From: Anarhynchus alexandrinus
Taxonomy: Eukaryota > Chordata > Aves > Charadriiformes > Charadriidae
Direction of reading: 5' to 3'
DNA: 64,000 nucleotides
Assembly: GCA_008711295.1 (NCBI GenBank)
Contig: VUYV01000294.1
Coordinates: 511,360-575,359, forward strand
In this document: piece by piece, positions 39,501 to 49,927 of the stretch
How positions within the stretch are numbered: position 1 is the stretch's first letter
How the letters are laid out: each line of letters begins with the position of its first letter
Translations under genes and position numbers: made by a program
Notes under the pieces: model-generated
Seen by the model: the letters and a program-made list of their open reading frames with translations, nothing else
Database searches by the model: none
Told to the model about the DNA's origin: nothing

Positions 39501-40321
39501 TGGTGTTTTGGACATATGGGAAGGTGTAAAGCAGAGATAAAGGATAGAGAAACTTGCTAAGAGGAGATATGGAGTGATAAAGCCATGCACCACTCTCCCA
39601 CACCTTCCCTTGCATTTCCCCAGCCTTCAAGCCCAGCCCTGCTCCGGATCTGCCAAAAGCCAGGGAGAACTTCCTAAGGATGCAACCTCCACCCTGCTCA
39701 TGCTGCCCTGGACCCAGGTCTCAGCAGATCACCTTTGAGAAGCAATTTGGCAGTGCTCAGTGGGCAGAAAATGAGTGGCTAGGTGGGGGGAAGTACAACA
39801 GGATGCTCGGCCAAGGGCTCGGTGGTGGATGGGTGATGGAGGAGAGGTGGCTCTGGACCACCGCCTTCCCAGCACCATCTCGTGGCCGGCTGGGGGAACA
39901 GGAAAGGAGGAAAAAAAGCATCTAACTCCAAGCCAGGAGGCAGGAAAGACCTTCAAAAGGGATTTTTCTTCTACTTCCCATCTATACCAGAAGGACTTAG
40001 CAAGAAAGCCTTGCCATGAACCATTCTTCCACACTCACACCCAGCAGCTGCTTTTCCTAAGGACGAACAGGGAAGCCAGGATTGATGCCATGAGCATTGC
40101 AAAAGGAAAAAACCCAGCAAGACACACTTACCTCTTCACTGTTCAGGATGAGCAGATGGACAAGGAAGGGAAGGAAGAGAAAGGGGAGAAAAAGGCAGTT
40201 AGCATCCTAATCAGAAACAAGCGGAGGAATCTTAACAAGCGTAAAAAGTTGGCAGTTGAACAAAAGCTTTTAGATGCCAACAAAATATTAGAGACAGAAA
40301 AATGGGAACTTACTCAGACAT
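36416..40321 (-). CDS. TNNI2: Troponin I, fast skeletal muscle (TNNI2), complete coding region
   Basis: TNNI2 is the inhibitory subunit of the troponin complex on the thin filament of fast muscle; it blocks actomyosin until Ca2+ binds troponin C. The minus-strand coding exons are 40314-40321, 40132-40138, 38073-38114, 37640-37768, 37138-37227, 36828-37004 and 36416-36514. They join in frame to 183 residues, starting [16 protein letters not shown] and ending KKMFEAGES. All boundaries are GT-AG. The N-terminal troponin C/T-binding helices fill residues 6-92. The inhibitory region [12 protein letters not shown] is at about 105-116, followed by the switch segment [12 protein letters not shown]. 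Length and sequence match avian fast troponin I; three positions differ from the chicken protein as I recall it, including a Cys in KHKVCMDL. The 5' UTR continues in the exon up to 40343; a further non-coding first exon is expected to the right but not located. SYT8 upstream and LSP1 downstream match the mammalian order. Confidence 0.97.
36828..37004 (-). CDS. TNNI2: TNNI2 inhibitory-region exon
   Basis: 177 nt, 59 codons from [20 protein letters not shown] to [11 protein letters not shown]. It contains the inhibitory peptide and the switch region. CAG acceptor and AAG|GTACTC donor. Confidence 0.97.
37138..37227 (-). CDS. TNNI2: TNNI2 exon ELCKKL..KTTKE
   Basis: 90 nt, 30 codons ([19 protein letters not shown] through to KLQKTTKE), part of the long troponin T-binding helix. 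CAG acceptor and GTGAGT donor. Confidence 0.97.
37640..37768 (-). CDS. TNNI2: TNNI2 exon SAMLQL..QELQ
   Basis: 129 nt, 43 codons from [18 protein letters not shown] to the [13 protein letters not shown] end, phase 0. CAG acceptor and GTAAAG donor. Confidence 0.97.
38073..38114 (-). CDS. TNNI2: TNNI2 exon [14 protein letters not shown]
   Basis: 42 nt, CAG acceptor and AAG|GTACGT donor, 14 codons, phase 0 on both sides. Start of the basic N-terminal troponin C-binding helix. Confidence 0.96.
38115..40131. other. TNNI2 intron after the microexon
   Basis: 2.0-kb intron. The open frames seen here on the plus strand, including one spanning 39775-40341, lack recognisable content. No repeat identified. 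Confidence 0.7.
40132..40138 (-). CDS. TNNI2: TNNI2 7-nt microexon
   Basis: TGAAGAG flanked by an AG acceptor (GAACAG) and a GTAAGT donor. It completes Asp and adds Glu-Glu, giving MSDEE before the KKRRAA exon. Without it the frame is lost, so it must be included. A comparably tiny exon is, as I recall, known in the quail gene. Confidence 0.9.
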
Positions 40322-40343
40322 CTTGCTTTAGATGGTTGTGAGC
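40314..40343 (-). CDS. TNNI2: TNNI2 start-codon exon
   Basis: CAG acceptor at 40344-40346, 22 nt of 5' UTR, then ATGTCTGA (40314-40321) and a GTAAGT donor. Only eight coding bases lie in this exon, leaving a split Asp codon completed by the microexon. Confidence 0.9.
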   Translation of the reverse strand, partial: AHNHLKQDV

Positions 40344-41040
40344 CTGCAATGAAACACAAGGGGAAAAAAGGTTCACGATTATTCATACTGGTGGTGGCTT
40401 TCTTGGGTTTAAAAACAAAGCAAGATTCCTCTAGAGAAAAAAAAAAAAAAAAAAAAGAGGAACAGGTTTGGTCTTATTTCCCAACTTCTCCAAATTTTCA
40501 TCATATGGGGAACTAGGCTGCAGTTTGTGGACAAGAGCCAAACATGTACCTACTCACAGCCTCACAAACCTCAGCGTCAGGGGACTTCTGGCCCAGCACC
40601 ATTTGGTCCGGTCACAAAGAGAGATTTGTGACAGTATTTCCTGCAGGCATGTTTCTTGTTTGACCCCCCAGGAAACCATTTTATGCACTGAAGGAAGAAT
40701 AGGAAAAAGCTATTTCCAGTTTACTGCTTCACTTTAGCATGCAGTCTTGCCCCACTTCATGAACAAGAACTATCCCAAAGCCTGCAGAGAGTTGGGACAC
40801 CCTGGGAATGGAGCCAAGCAGCGACCCCAGGTGACAAGGAAGGACTTCAGAGGATGCTGCTGCCAGTATATGCATCCACTGCAGGAGGCAGGGGAGTCTG
40901 TTGCAACAACCTCAGCACAGATGATGTAGAACGGGGGTTGAAAGTTGTTGTTGAATTGGTAGGGGCACAAAGAGTTTCCCCAGGCAATTCCTTGCATTTC
41001 CTTTAAGTGGAAATTTTACAGGTACAACACCGCATATTAG
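40344..41040. other. Presumed TNNI2 first intron
   Basis: Begins at the CAG acceptor of the start-codon exon. An A-run lies at about 40437-40456. In quail the fast-muscle enhancer of this gene is in the first intron (family knowledge). I see E-boxes (CATATG near 40502, CAGGTG near 40828) but no convincing full enhancer module. Confidence 0.4.
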
Positions 41041-41540
41041 GGAAGAGATGGAAGAGCACCTTTGTTTTGCTGTAAATTATTTCCCCATAAATAGAACTTT
41101 ACTTTTCTAGCAGAGCAGTATCTCCTGCTTGTGTCTCCTAACAGAAGGACGCAGGAGTGTCGGCCGAGCCCAGACTAAGCTAGTCCTCTGCAGAGCAGGC
41201 AAGCCCCCGAAACGCAGCCATCTGCAGACCTGGCAGGCTCTGTCAGGAGGGGAAGTGTTAACGGGGGCTCATGCCCGAGGGAGGAAGCACAGCTTGCAGG
41301 GCCAAGGAAACTTTATCCTGGAAAATGTGCAGGCCCATCACATTATTGGAGGNCTTCTAAAAATGGTCAGGGAGCTGCAGAAGGAGCTGCAGCTGTCTCC
41401 TCCGACGGCAGCCTTTCCCCGGTGCCAGCCCCCGTGACTCAGGGAGGTCGGGGCGATGCGAAGCAAAAGCCACCGCAGGTGGCTGGGCTACAGCTGAGGG
41501 ACAGGGCGGCCGAGGAACGCCGGCTATTTTTACTTGCGTC
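41041..41540 (-). promoter_or_regulatory. Candidate TNNI2 upstream muscle regulatory region
   Basis: On the minus strand there are near-matches to the MEF2/A-rich consensus at about 41088-41097 (CTATTTATGG) and 41524-41533 (GTAAAAATAG), with CAGCTG E-boxes near 41392 and 41490 and a CCAAT motif near 41350. A single N at 41353 interrupts it. First exon and start site are not resolved, so this is only a candidate. Confidence 0.25.
41353..41353. other. Single-N gap
   Basis: Isolated N in the presumed TNNI2 upstream region; it may hide sequence of the first exon or promoter. Confidence 0.9.
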
Positions 41541-42851
41541 CCTGCCCCGCGCCCGCACGCACCCACTTTCGGCGGCAGCGATGCTGCCAGCGCTGAGGAA
41601 GCGAGGGGACAACGCCGGGCTGCGGCTCACTGCCGGCAACGGGGGCTTTAAATCACCTGTTCTTGAGGGGGGGGACACACACATAGTAAATTTGGATGTC
41701 GTCCCTGTCTGGGGATGTTTTTTTGGTGAGAAAAGCGTTGCAAAGACGGGGTCGGGTGTAAGTAGGGAGCATCGCCAAGTTACTGCAGTCAAGGATCCCA
41801 CGTCCTATGGCCCCGAGGTCAGCGTTAGGGAGTCTGCGACTCCGCTTGCCCTTGCCACTCAAGCCGGAGAGAAAATCCAACCAAGGGAGGGGAAAGCATG
41901 AAACCAAAGAGAAAGAAGGTCGCTGGAAAAGGCAGAGGGAGACTTTCTGATGCACGGACCCTCTCCCGCAGGCAAAGGATGGAGAAGGTTTTATTAGCAC
42001 CCCCATTTCTCCCAGCAGGTCACCCCACCTGGCATTTATCTCCCTATAACTCAGGTGAGTGTATCTGCTCCCCCGTCAACCCCTAAGAGCAAGCTGGGTC
42101 AGTAAGAGACATGCAAGACGGCTCACCCAAGTCTGGAGGAGAAAACCAGTGCTGCTGGCCGGACAAGACGGACTGGCGAGCCGCAGGCAGCTGGCTGAGT
42201 AAGGAGGTATAAAAGGGCTTCTCGGGTGGCTCAGCAGAAAATCCACCTTCTCTTTAAGGGCATGGAGACCTTCTCAGACCAATGATGTGCAAGAGTCCCT
42301 CGTGCACCTCCCTTGGCAGGGGCAGGCCAGGCAAGCAGCCCTGGAGGAGAGGACAGCCGCCGGGACGGAGGGGTGGGGAGGGGGAGGACATCTTCTACCC
42401 GTGGGGTGGGGAAGCGGAGCCAGCCCGGAGGAGCCAGGGAGGTGCTCTTCCTCTGGAGTGCCGAGGAGGGAGCCTTCCTGCCCCTCTTCCTCCCGTCAAC
42501 CTGCGACACTAGATATGGCTTTGAGGTTGTAGGGAGCCCAGGCTCCCTGCACACACCCATCTATCCACAAGGCCTCTAAAAAAATTTCCTGTTGGAGACA
42601 TAGAGTGGCTTATCCACGGACAGGGGCACGGCTCCGATCACCTCCAAGGGCTTGGGAGCAGCTCTGCCCTTCGGGAATGAAGAGGGGAAAGAGCCTGCAC
42701 CCCCCAATCCACTGCCGATGGCGTGTGCAAGAGCAATCCCTGAGGGAGCCATCCATCACTAGCATGCTCTTTTAACCTCACTTACCACACGGGAAGCCTT
42801 TGCAGCTCCTCCCCGTGTGAAATATTTCAACACAACTAAGGTTTTTTTAAA
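41541..42851. other. Non-coding interval between TNNI2 and the duplicated block
   Basis: GC-rich without recognisable protein. It contains an isolated plus-strand TATAAAAGGG at 42208-42217 preceded by a CAGCTG E-box, and a strong minus-strand splice-donor-like GGTAAGTGAG near 42777-42787. Either could belong to an unrecognised non-coding first exon. Confidence 0.4.
42208..42217 (+). promoter_or_regulatory. Orphan TATA box
   Basis: TATAAAAGGG with a CAGCTG E-box about 20 bp upstream. Its orientation is opposite to every gene in the window and no plus-strand gene is recognisable downstream. It may be chance or a non-coding transcript promoter. Confidence 0.2.
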
Positions 42852-45800
42852 AAACAAACCTGTGGAGCTGCTGCAGGCAGCCCCGAGGCTCACTGCGGCG
42901 CAGGGGCTGGGGAGAGGCAGCAGAGCATGGGGGAGCAGCCCCCCCGCTACCAGCAAGGGAGGTAACCCCCCATGTCTGCTGTGGGATGCCCCAGAACCAT
43001 AGCTCCATGGGTCCGAGGGAGAAGCAGGTGGAAATGTAGCTGGAAATATTCACCAGCCCAGTCACAGCACATGTGCTCTGTGTGTGTGTGTAGGGGGTCC
43101 CATGGAGACAGGAGCCCAAACAGCTCCTGCCCTCCTCCCCCAGCCGACGCGCTCCCTCCCCTTTCAGCCGGGTTTTTTTGGGGGCTGATTCAGATGTGGC
43201 CCTGACAATATTTTTCAGGCGCCTCTCAGAGGTTATATAGATAGCGGCAAATCCGCTGCTGCAGGCTTCCTGTTTCACCACCTTTTGCATCGCGCAAGTA
43301 ATGCTGCAGATGCTGGTGAAGGAAGAGCAAGTCATCAAGACAGGGCTGGGTGTCTTGCAGGGGTTTGCCCCCGTAGCAGGTGGAGGAGGGAGAAACCCCT
43401 AGTGTGGACAAGGCTGGGCCCACTCAGGATTTGTCCCTCTGAAACGTCAAGAGGTAGATGGTTTGGGTAGCGAACATCTCAGTGTCAGTGTATGCTGGCC
43501 TGTAGATCTGAGCAACCCCCTTGCAAATCCACCATGGGAATCCTGGAAATGCACAGCAAAGGTGCAGTTCAGCAGAGGTTTTGGCTGGTTTTGCCCTCAT
43601 CTGGGCTCCCATGCATGGCTCCCATGACCCATGCTGTGGATCAGCACCTAGTGAAGGATCCGGCCTTGAGAAGAGCTGTAACAAGGATCAGCCTGATCCA
43701 GTCCTCCTCCTCACTCACCTCCTGCACATCCACATCCTCAGGGCGGTGAGCTCTAATGGAGACAGGGAATCTGCATCTCCAGGCACACCTAGTAAACGCT
43801 GAGGTTTAACTCCAGCAGCTTCTGCCCACCAGGAGCATCCCTCTCTGCAGTCGCAGAAGAAGACTCATTGGTAGAGGCATTGCTGCACCCAGCACCTATC
43901 TCCCATCTGGACTTCAGCAAAAAACAGACAGTTTGGCAGAAGGAACGTCTGCTTGTCCCCGCTAAAGCCAGTTTCTCAGAAAATGAAAAAACAGAGACCA
44001 AAGCAAGCACATTTGCAGACAGACACCAGCCACCCTCAACAGCCAACAGCAGAAAACACCCGTTCAGGGACAGCTTAGCTGCTTCACCTCTCTCAGTGCT
44101 AACTCCATCAGCCATGGTTGACTCAAGAGTTAAACCGATTCTTTATTATTCTTTCCAAAGTCTCTACAGCCGTTTTCTTTAGCTCCCTACACAGCTACGC
44201 ACATTCCAGCCATTGCTGACCCAGCAGTCCTCCAAAGAGCAGCTCAGCTCTTGGTGGAGGGATCAAAACTGGGAAGGTTATCCATTCAAAAATTCCCCAC
44301 ACCCAAGGAGGTTCCTTCAGCCCTGCAAAATGAAGGCTTTCTGAACCTCCTGGAGTTCAGGCCTGCAGCACAGCAAAGGAGATTTGCTCGGAGTTCAAGG
44401 TTTTGGTTATCACCTTGTGATAGGGAAGTGTTGGCCTGAAATAGTTGAATAAAGAAAATCAAAGAAGTCTCATGAGCTAAATTTTGGCTAAAAATTATGT
44501 GTTTGTAGGATACAGAAGGAGTGGATGGTGAAGTGTGGTAATAGGGTGAGCAGAAGGTTGAGCCTCCAAGTCTGCAAAAGGCTTTCCATGGAGCTGCCTT
44601 GCACAGAGGTTAAGCTGTAGGGCAGCTCTCCTCAAAAAAGAAAGAGGTTCCAGACCTATAATGTCATGAGGAAGACACCCAGTGAGGACCAGGAAGAAGA
44701 GAAAAACAAAAACATCCCAAAGTAGGAGCTATGGTTACCATTAAGAAAGACAGAGGTTTCTAAAGGAAGTAGTGTAAGTGTTTCAGTGATGAATGAACAA
44801 GTTCCTTGCAGAAAAACTGAAGGAAGACATAAGGAAGCTCCAGGCAAGGCCTTCAGAGAGGTGCTCAGCTCTGTGAATATGAAGTATAAGTGAGGGTATT
44901 GCACAGAGGCCGTGAGTGGACACACCATTCACACTTGGGTACCTTTCCTGTGGAGCAGATGACCTTGTTTCCTTCCCTCGTTCCCCTCCACTCGTGCTAG
45001 AGGAATGTGCCATAAGTATGGCCCACCATTCCCAGAGCTCTTTCACCATCCTGTGAGGCCAGATGGAGGGATGACGTGGCATGTACAGGAGGTTCTGCCC
45101 TCTGCTTTAGAGAGTCTCAGGTGTTGGAAGGACTAGGCTGATGGATCCATGCAAGGTCTCCCTCATGGCCATCTCCTACACCCTTACACCTTGCCTCCTC
45201 TTCAACATCCTACAAGCATCAAGTGGACAAGCACTATGGAGTGACATGACACCAGATGACATTATGTCTTATTTCCAAGGATGACACTGTTAGCAAAAAA
45301 AACAAGCCTTCTACTCAGCAGCAGTTAAGCTCATCATAAAAGCTGAGGCAGGACCGCTGAGCAAACCAGTGTCTGAATTCCCTCTGCTTTCCCAAAATCA
45401 CATCAGACCAAAGACCAAAGCAAAGCACATGCCTCCCAACCTGCCCAGAACACTCCCTCTCCCTCCAGTGTATCCTTAAAAGAGCTCCCCACTCCCTGCT
45501 TCTGCTGGCACCAGCCTTTAGGAACTGCTAGCAAGGAAGGCCACTGCCTTCGCATCTTGTGCCAGTGCTGTCCTACATACTCCACATCTACAGTCACCTC
45601 ATTCACCCATGAGATGGAGTTAAGGCTTTTGGATTTTCCTCTTCAGGGCCACTTCCAAACAACAAAGCCACCCTGTCCATTTAGCTCCATGCCATCTTCC
45701 TTGAAAGGGAGTGCTTCAGGCACATGATGTTGATGCCCCCAGGCTGCAGGGACATCTCCAAACCCACCAGCAGGTCCTGATGACATTCCTGGATGTTCAG

Positions 45801-46244
45801 CGGGTACCGTGCCCTCACGAACTCATAGGCTGCCAGCAGCCTCATGCTGTGCTTGACCATGAGGTACTGAATGACACAAGTAGGACCTAGAGAGTAACCA
45901 TCCCTGCAGTGGATGAGGACACGCTTCCCTTTCTCCAGCAAGGCTTCAATGCACTCATTGATGTCCCGAAAGCAGGGTTGCCCCTTTTTGTGACGATCCC
46001 CATGGAGCGGAGCCTGGATATCAACCTTGAGGCGTGACCAGCTGTGCCTGAACCCTCCCCGTCGGCATGTGCAGGGGATGACGCTCAGGCTGCGGTCCCT
46101 GGGCAGGCTGCTCATGTCGACGATGCTGTCAATGCTGTTGGTGCACAGCACCCGCCCACTGTAGGCAGCGTTGAGGTTCCCCAGGTAGATGCCATCAGTT
46201 ATCTGAGCGATGATGGGTCCCGTGAAGGGGAAACATGTGGGCTC
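42852..46244. repeat. Direct duplication, copy 1 (probable assembly duplicate)
   Basis: Nearly identical over its whole length to 46246-49639 (offset 3394 bp at the left end, then 3395). Only a handful of differences are seen, e.g. near 42897, 42930, 42970, 44576, 45050, 46015 and 46118. The copy ends exactly at the single N at 46245. It contains the 3' part of the phosphatase-like last exon and its downstream sequence. Confidence 0.95.
45681..46244 (-). pseudogene. Partial duplicate of the phosphatase-like last exon (likely artefact)
   Basis: Carries the stop codon and the C-terminal part of the same domain, including HCRDGYSLGP, then is cut off at the N at 46245. It differs from the intact copy by Gln instead of His at one residue (codon 46014-46016) and a silent Ile change. 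It lacks the upstream exons. It is best read as the other haplotype or an unmerged contig end, not a true pseudogene. Confidence 0.6.
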
Positions 46245-46245
46245 N
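46245..46245. other. Single-N gap at contig join
   Basis: One N lies exactly between the two copies of the 3.39-kb block, which marks it as a contig junction. Confidence 0.95.
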
Positions 46246-49200
46246 AAACAAACCTGTGGAGCTGCTGCGGGCAGCCCCGAGGCTCACTGCGGTGCAGGGG
46301 CTGGGGAGAGGCAGCAAAGCATGGGGGAGCAGCCCCCACCGCTACCAGCAAGGGAGGTAACCCCCCGTGTCTGCTGTGGGATGCCCCAGAACCATAGCTC
46401 CATGGGTCCGAGGGAGAAGCAGGTGGAAATGTAGCTGGAAATATTCACCAGCCCAGTCACAGCACATGTGCTCTGTGTGTGTGTGTAGGGGGTCCCATGG
46501 AGACAGGAGCCCAAACAGCTCCTGCCCTCCTCCCCCAGCCGACGCGCTCCCTCCCCTTTCAGCCGGGTTTTTTTGGGGGCTGATTCAGATGTGGCCCTGA
46601 CAATATTTTTCAGGCGCCTCTCAGAGGTTATATAGATAGCGGCAAATCCGCTGCTGCAGGCTTCCTGTTTCACCACCTTTTGCATCGCGCAAGTAATGCT
46701 GCAGATGCTGGTGAAGGAAGAGCAAGTCATCAAGACAGGGCTGGGTGTCTTGCAGGGGTTTGCCCCCGTAGCAGGTGGAGGAGGGAGAAACCCCTAGTGT
46801 GGACAAGGCTGGGCCCACTCAGGATTTGTCCCTCTGAAACGTCAAGAGGTAGATGGTTTGGGTAGCGAACATCTCAGTGTCAGTGTATGCTGGCCTGTAG
46901 ATCTGAGCAACCCCCTTGCAAATCCACCATGGGAATCCTGGAAATGCACAGCAAAGGTGCAGTTCAGCAGAGGTTTTGGCTGGTTTTGCCCTCATCTGGG
47001 CTCCCATGCATGGCTCCCATGACCCATGCTGTGGATCAGCACCTAGTGAAGGATCCGGCCTTGAGAAGAGCTGTAACAAGGATCAGCCTGATCCAGTCCT
47101 CCTCCTCACTCACCTCCTGCACATCCACATCCTCAGGGCGGTGAGCTCTAATGGAGACAGGGAATCTGCATCTCCAGGCACACCTAGTAAACGCTGAGGT
47201 TTAACTCCAGCAGCTTCTGCCCACCAGGAGCATCCCTCTCTGCAGTCGCAGAAGAAGACTCATTGGTAGAGGCATTGCTGCACCCAGCACCTATCTCCCA
47301 TCTGGACTTCAGCAAAAAACAGACAGTTTGGCAGAAGGAACGTCTGCTTGTCCCCGCTAAAGCCAGTTTCTCAGAAAATGAAAAAACAGAGACCAAAGCA
47401 AGCACATTTGCAGACAGACACCAGCCACCCTCAACAGCCAACAGCAGAAAACACCCGTTCAGGGACAGCTTAGCTGCTTCACCTCTCTCAGTGCTAACTC
47501 CATCAGCCATGGTTGACTCAAGAGTTAAACCGATTCTTTATTATTCTTTCCAAAGTCTCTACAGCCGTTTTCTTTAGCTCCCTACACAGCTACGCACATT
47601 CCAGCCATTGCTGACCCAGCAGTCCTCCAAAGAGCAGCTCAGCTCTTGGTGGAGGGATCAAAACTGGGAAGGTTATCCATTCAAAAATTCCCCACACCCA
47701 AGGAGGTTCCTTCAGCCCTGCAAAATGAAGGCTTTCTGAACCTCCTGGAGTTCAGGCCTGCAGCACAGCAAAGGAGATTTGCTCGGAGTTCAAGGTTTTG
47801 GTTATCACCTTGTGATAGGGAAGTGTTGGCCTGAAATAGTTGAATAAAGAAAATCAAAGAAGTCTCATGAGCTAAATTTTGGCTAAAAATTATGTGTTTG
47901 TAGGATACAGAAGGAGTGGATGGTGAAGTGTGGTAATAGGGTGAGCAGAAGGTTGAGCCTCCAAGTCTGCATAAGGCTTTCCATGGAGCTGCCTTGCACA
48001 GAGGTTAAGCTGTAGGGCAGCTCTCCTCAAAAAAGAAAGAGGTTCCAGACCTATAATGTCATGAGGAAGACACCCAGTGAGGACCAGGAAGAAGAGAAAA
48101 ACAAAAACATCCCAAAGTAGGAGCTATGGTTACCATTAAGAAAGACAGAGGTTTCTAAAGGAAGTAGTGTAAGTGTTTCAGTGATGAATGAACAAGTTCC
48201 TTGCAGAAAAACTGAAGGAAGACATAAGGAAGCTCCAGGCAAGGCCTTCAGAGAGGTGCTCAGCTCTGTGAATATGAAGTATAAGTGAGGGTATTGCACA
48301 GAGGCCGTGAGTGGACACACCATTCACACTTGGGTACCTTTCCTGTGGAGCAGATGACCTTGTTTCCTTCCCTCGTTCCCCTCCACTCGTGCTAGAGGAA
48401 TGTGCCATAAGTATGGCCCACCATTCCCAGAGCTCTTTCAACATCCTGTGAGGCCAGATGGAGGGATGACGTGGCATGTACAGGAGGTTCTGCCCTCTGC
48501 TTTAGAGAGTCTCAGGTGTTGGAAGGACTAGGCTGATGGATCCATGCAAGGTCTCCCTCATGGCCATCTCCTACACCCTTACACCTTGCCTCCTCTTCAA
48601 CATCCTACAAGCATCAAGTGGACAAGCACTATGGAGTGACATGACACCAGATGACATTATGTCTTATTTCCAAGGATGACACTGTTAGCAAAAAAAACAA
48701 GCCTTCTACTCAGCAGCAGTTAAGCTCATCATAAAAGCTGAGGCAGGACCGCTGAGCAAACCAGTGTCTGAATTCCCTCTGCTTTCCCAAAATCACATCA
48801 GACCAAAGACCAAAGCAAAGCACATGCCTCCCAACCTGCCCAGAACACTCCCTCTCCCTCCAGTGTATCCTTAAAAGAGCTCCCCACTCCCTGCTTCTGC
48901 TGGCACCAGCCTTTAGGAACTGCTAGCAAGGAAGGCCACTGCCTTCGCATCTTGTGCCAGTGCTGTCCTACATACTCCACATCTACAGTCACCTCATTCA
49001 CCCATGAGATGGAGTTAAGGCTTTTGGATTTTCCTCTTCAGGGCCACTTCCAAACAACAAAGCCACCCTGTCCATTTAGCTCCATGCCATCTTCCTTGAA
49101 AGGGAGTGCTTCAGGCACATGATGTTGATGCCCCCAGGCTGCAGGGACATCTCCAAACCCACCAGCAGGTCCTGATGACATTCCTGGATGTTCAGCGGGT

Positions 49201-49639
49201 ACCGTGCCCTCACGAACTCATAGGCTGCCAGCAGCCTCATGCTGTGCTTGACCATGAGGTACTGAATGACACAAGTAGGACCTAGAGAGTAACCATCCCT
49301 GCAGTGGATGAGGACACGCTTCCCTTTCTCCAGCAAGGCTTCAATGCACTCATTGATGTCCCGAAAGCAGGGTTGCCCCTTTTTGTGACGATCCCCATGG
49401 AGCGGAGCATGGATATCAACCTTGAGGCGTGACCAGCTGTGCCTGAACCCTCCCCGTCGGCATGTGCAGGGGATGACGCTCAGGCTGCGGTCCCTGGGCA
49501 GGCTGCTCATGTCGACAATGCTGTCAATGCTGTTGGTGCACAGCACCCGCCCACTGTAGGCAGCGTTGAGGTTCCCCAGGTAGATGCCATCAGTTATCTG
49601 AGCGATGATGGGTCCCGTGAAGGGGAAACATGTGGGCTC
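46246..49639. repeat. Direct duplication, copy 2
   Basis: Begins immediately after the N at 46245 and runs uninterrupted into the unique part of the phosphatase-like gene at 49640. Because copy 1 is joined to unique sequence only on its left and copy 2 only on its right, the simplest true structure is a single copy. Confidence 0.95.
47537..47542 (-). terminator. Possible polyadenylation signal of the phosphatase-like gene
   Basis: AATAAA on the minus strand about 1.5 kb beyond the stop codon. It is the nearest one I noticed, so the 3' UTR would be long. The same signal occurs in the duplicate at 44142-44147. Confidence 0.3.
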
Positions 49640-49927
49640 TCCTGGTTTTGGACAGGTGGGCTCCTCAGGATGCGGGTTCTTCTTCCAGCTCCCCCTGAGG
49701 GATTTCTTGGAGCTGGCATGTAGCAGGGGGCTGGAATCGGGCTTGGAGCCCCACAACGGTGGTGAGAAGAAGGAGAAGCAGCTGGAGAGCTTGGCCTTGG
49801 AAGGGGAGTCTGCTGGACAAGGCAGGGGTGGAGCAGGGGTGGGACTGGATCTGAGGGCACAAGAATGGGATGCCTGTGCCAGGGACCCCGTGCTGTGGGC
49901 TGCCCCTCCACTCTCAGCTTCTTCCAT
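49076..49927 (-). CDS. Phosphatase-like gene, last exon with the DSP domain
   Basis: 852 nt including the TAA stop (49076-49078); TTTGCAG acceptor just before ATGGAAGAAGC. It encodes 283 residues: a Ser/Pro-rich linker and the entire DSP domain. The Cys codon is at 49301-49303 and the Leu replacing the invariant Arg at 49283-49285. Confidence 0.9.
   Translation of the reverse strand: MEEAESGGAAHSTGSLAQASHSCALRSSPTPAPPLPCPADSPSKAKLSSCFSFFSPPLWGSKPDSSPLLHASSKKSLRGSWKKNPHPEEPTCPKPGEPTCFPFTGPIIAQITDGIYLGNLNAAYSGRVLCTNSIDSIVDMSSLPRDRSLSVIPCTCRRGGFRHSWSRLKVDIHAPLHGDRHKKGQPCFRDINECIEALLEKGKRVLIHCRDGYSLGPTCVIQYLMVKHSMRLLAAYEFVRARYPLNIQECHQDLLVGLEMSLQPGGINIMCLKHSLSRKMAWS

Noticed and set aside
39775..40341. 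188-residue plus-strand open frame with a Lys-rich C-terminal half
   Set aside because: Overlaps the TNNI2 microexon and start-codon exon in antisense; no recognisable family.
45681..46244. A second phosphatase-like gene in tandem
   Set aside because: Near-identical to the intact copy and truncated exactly at a single N; better explained as an assembly duplicate.
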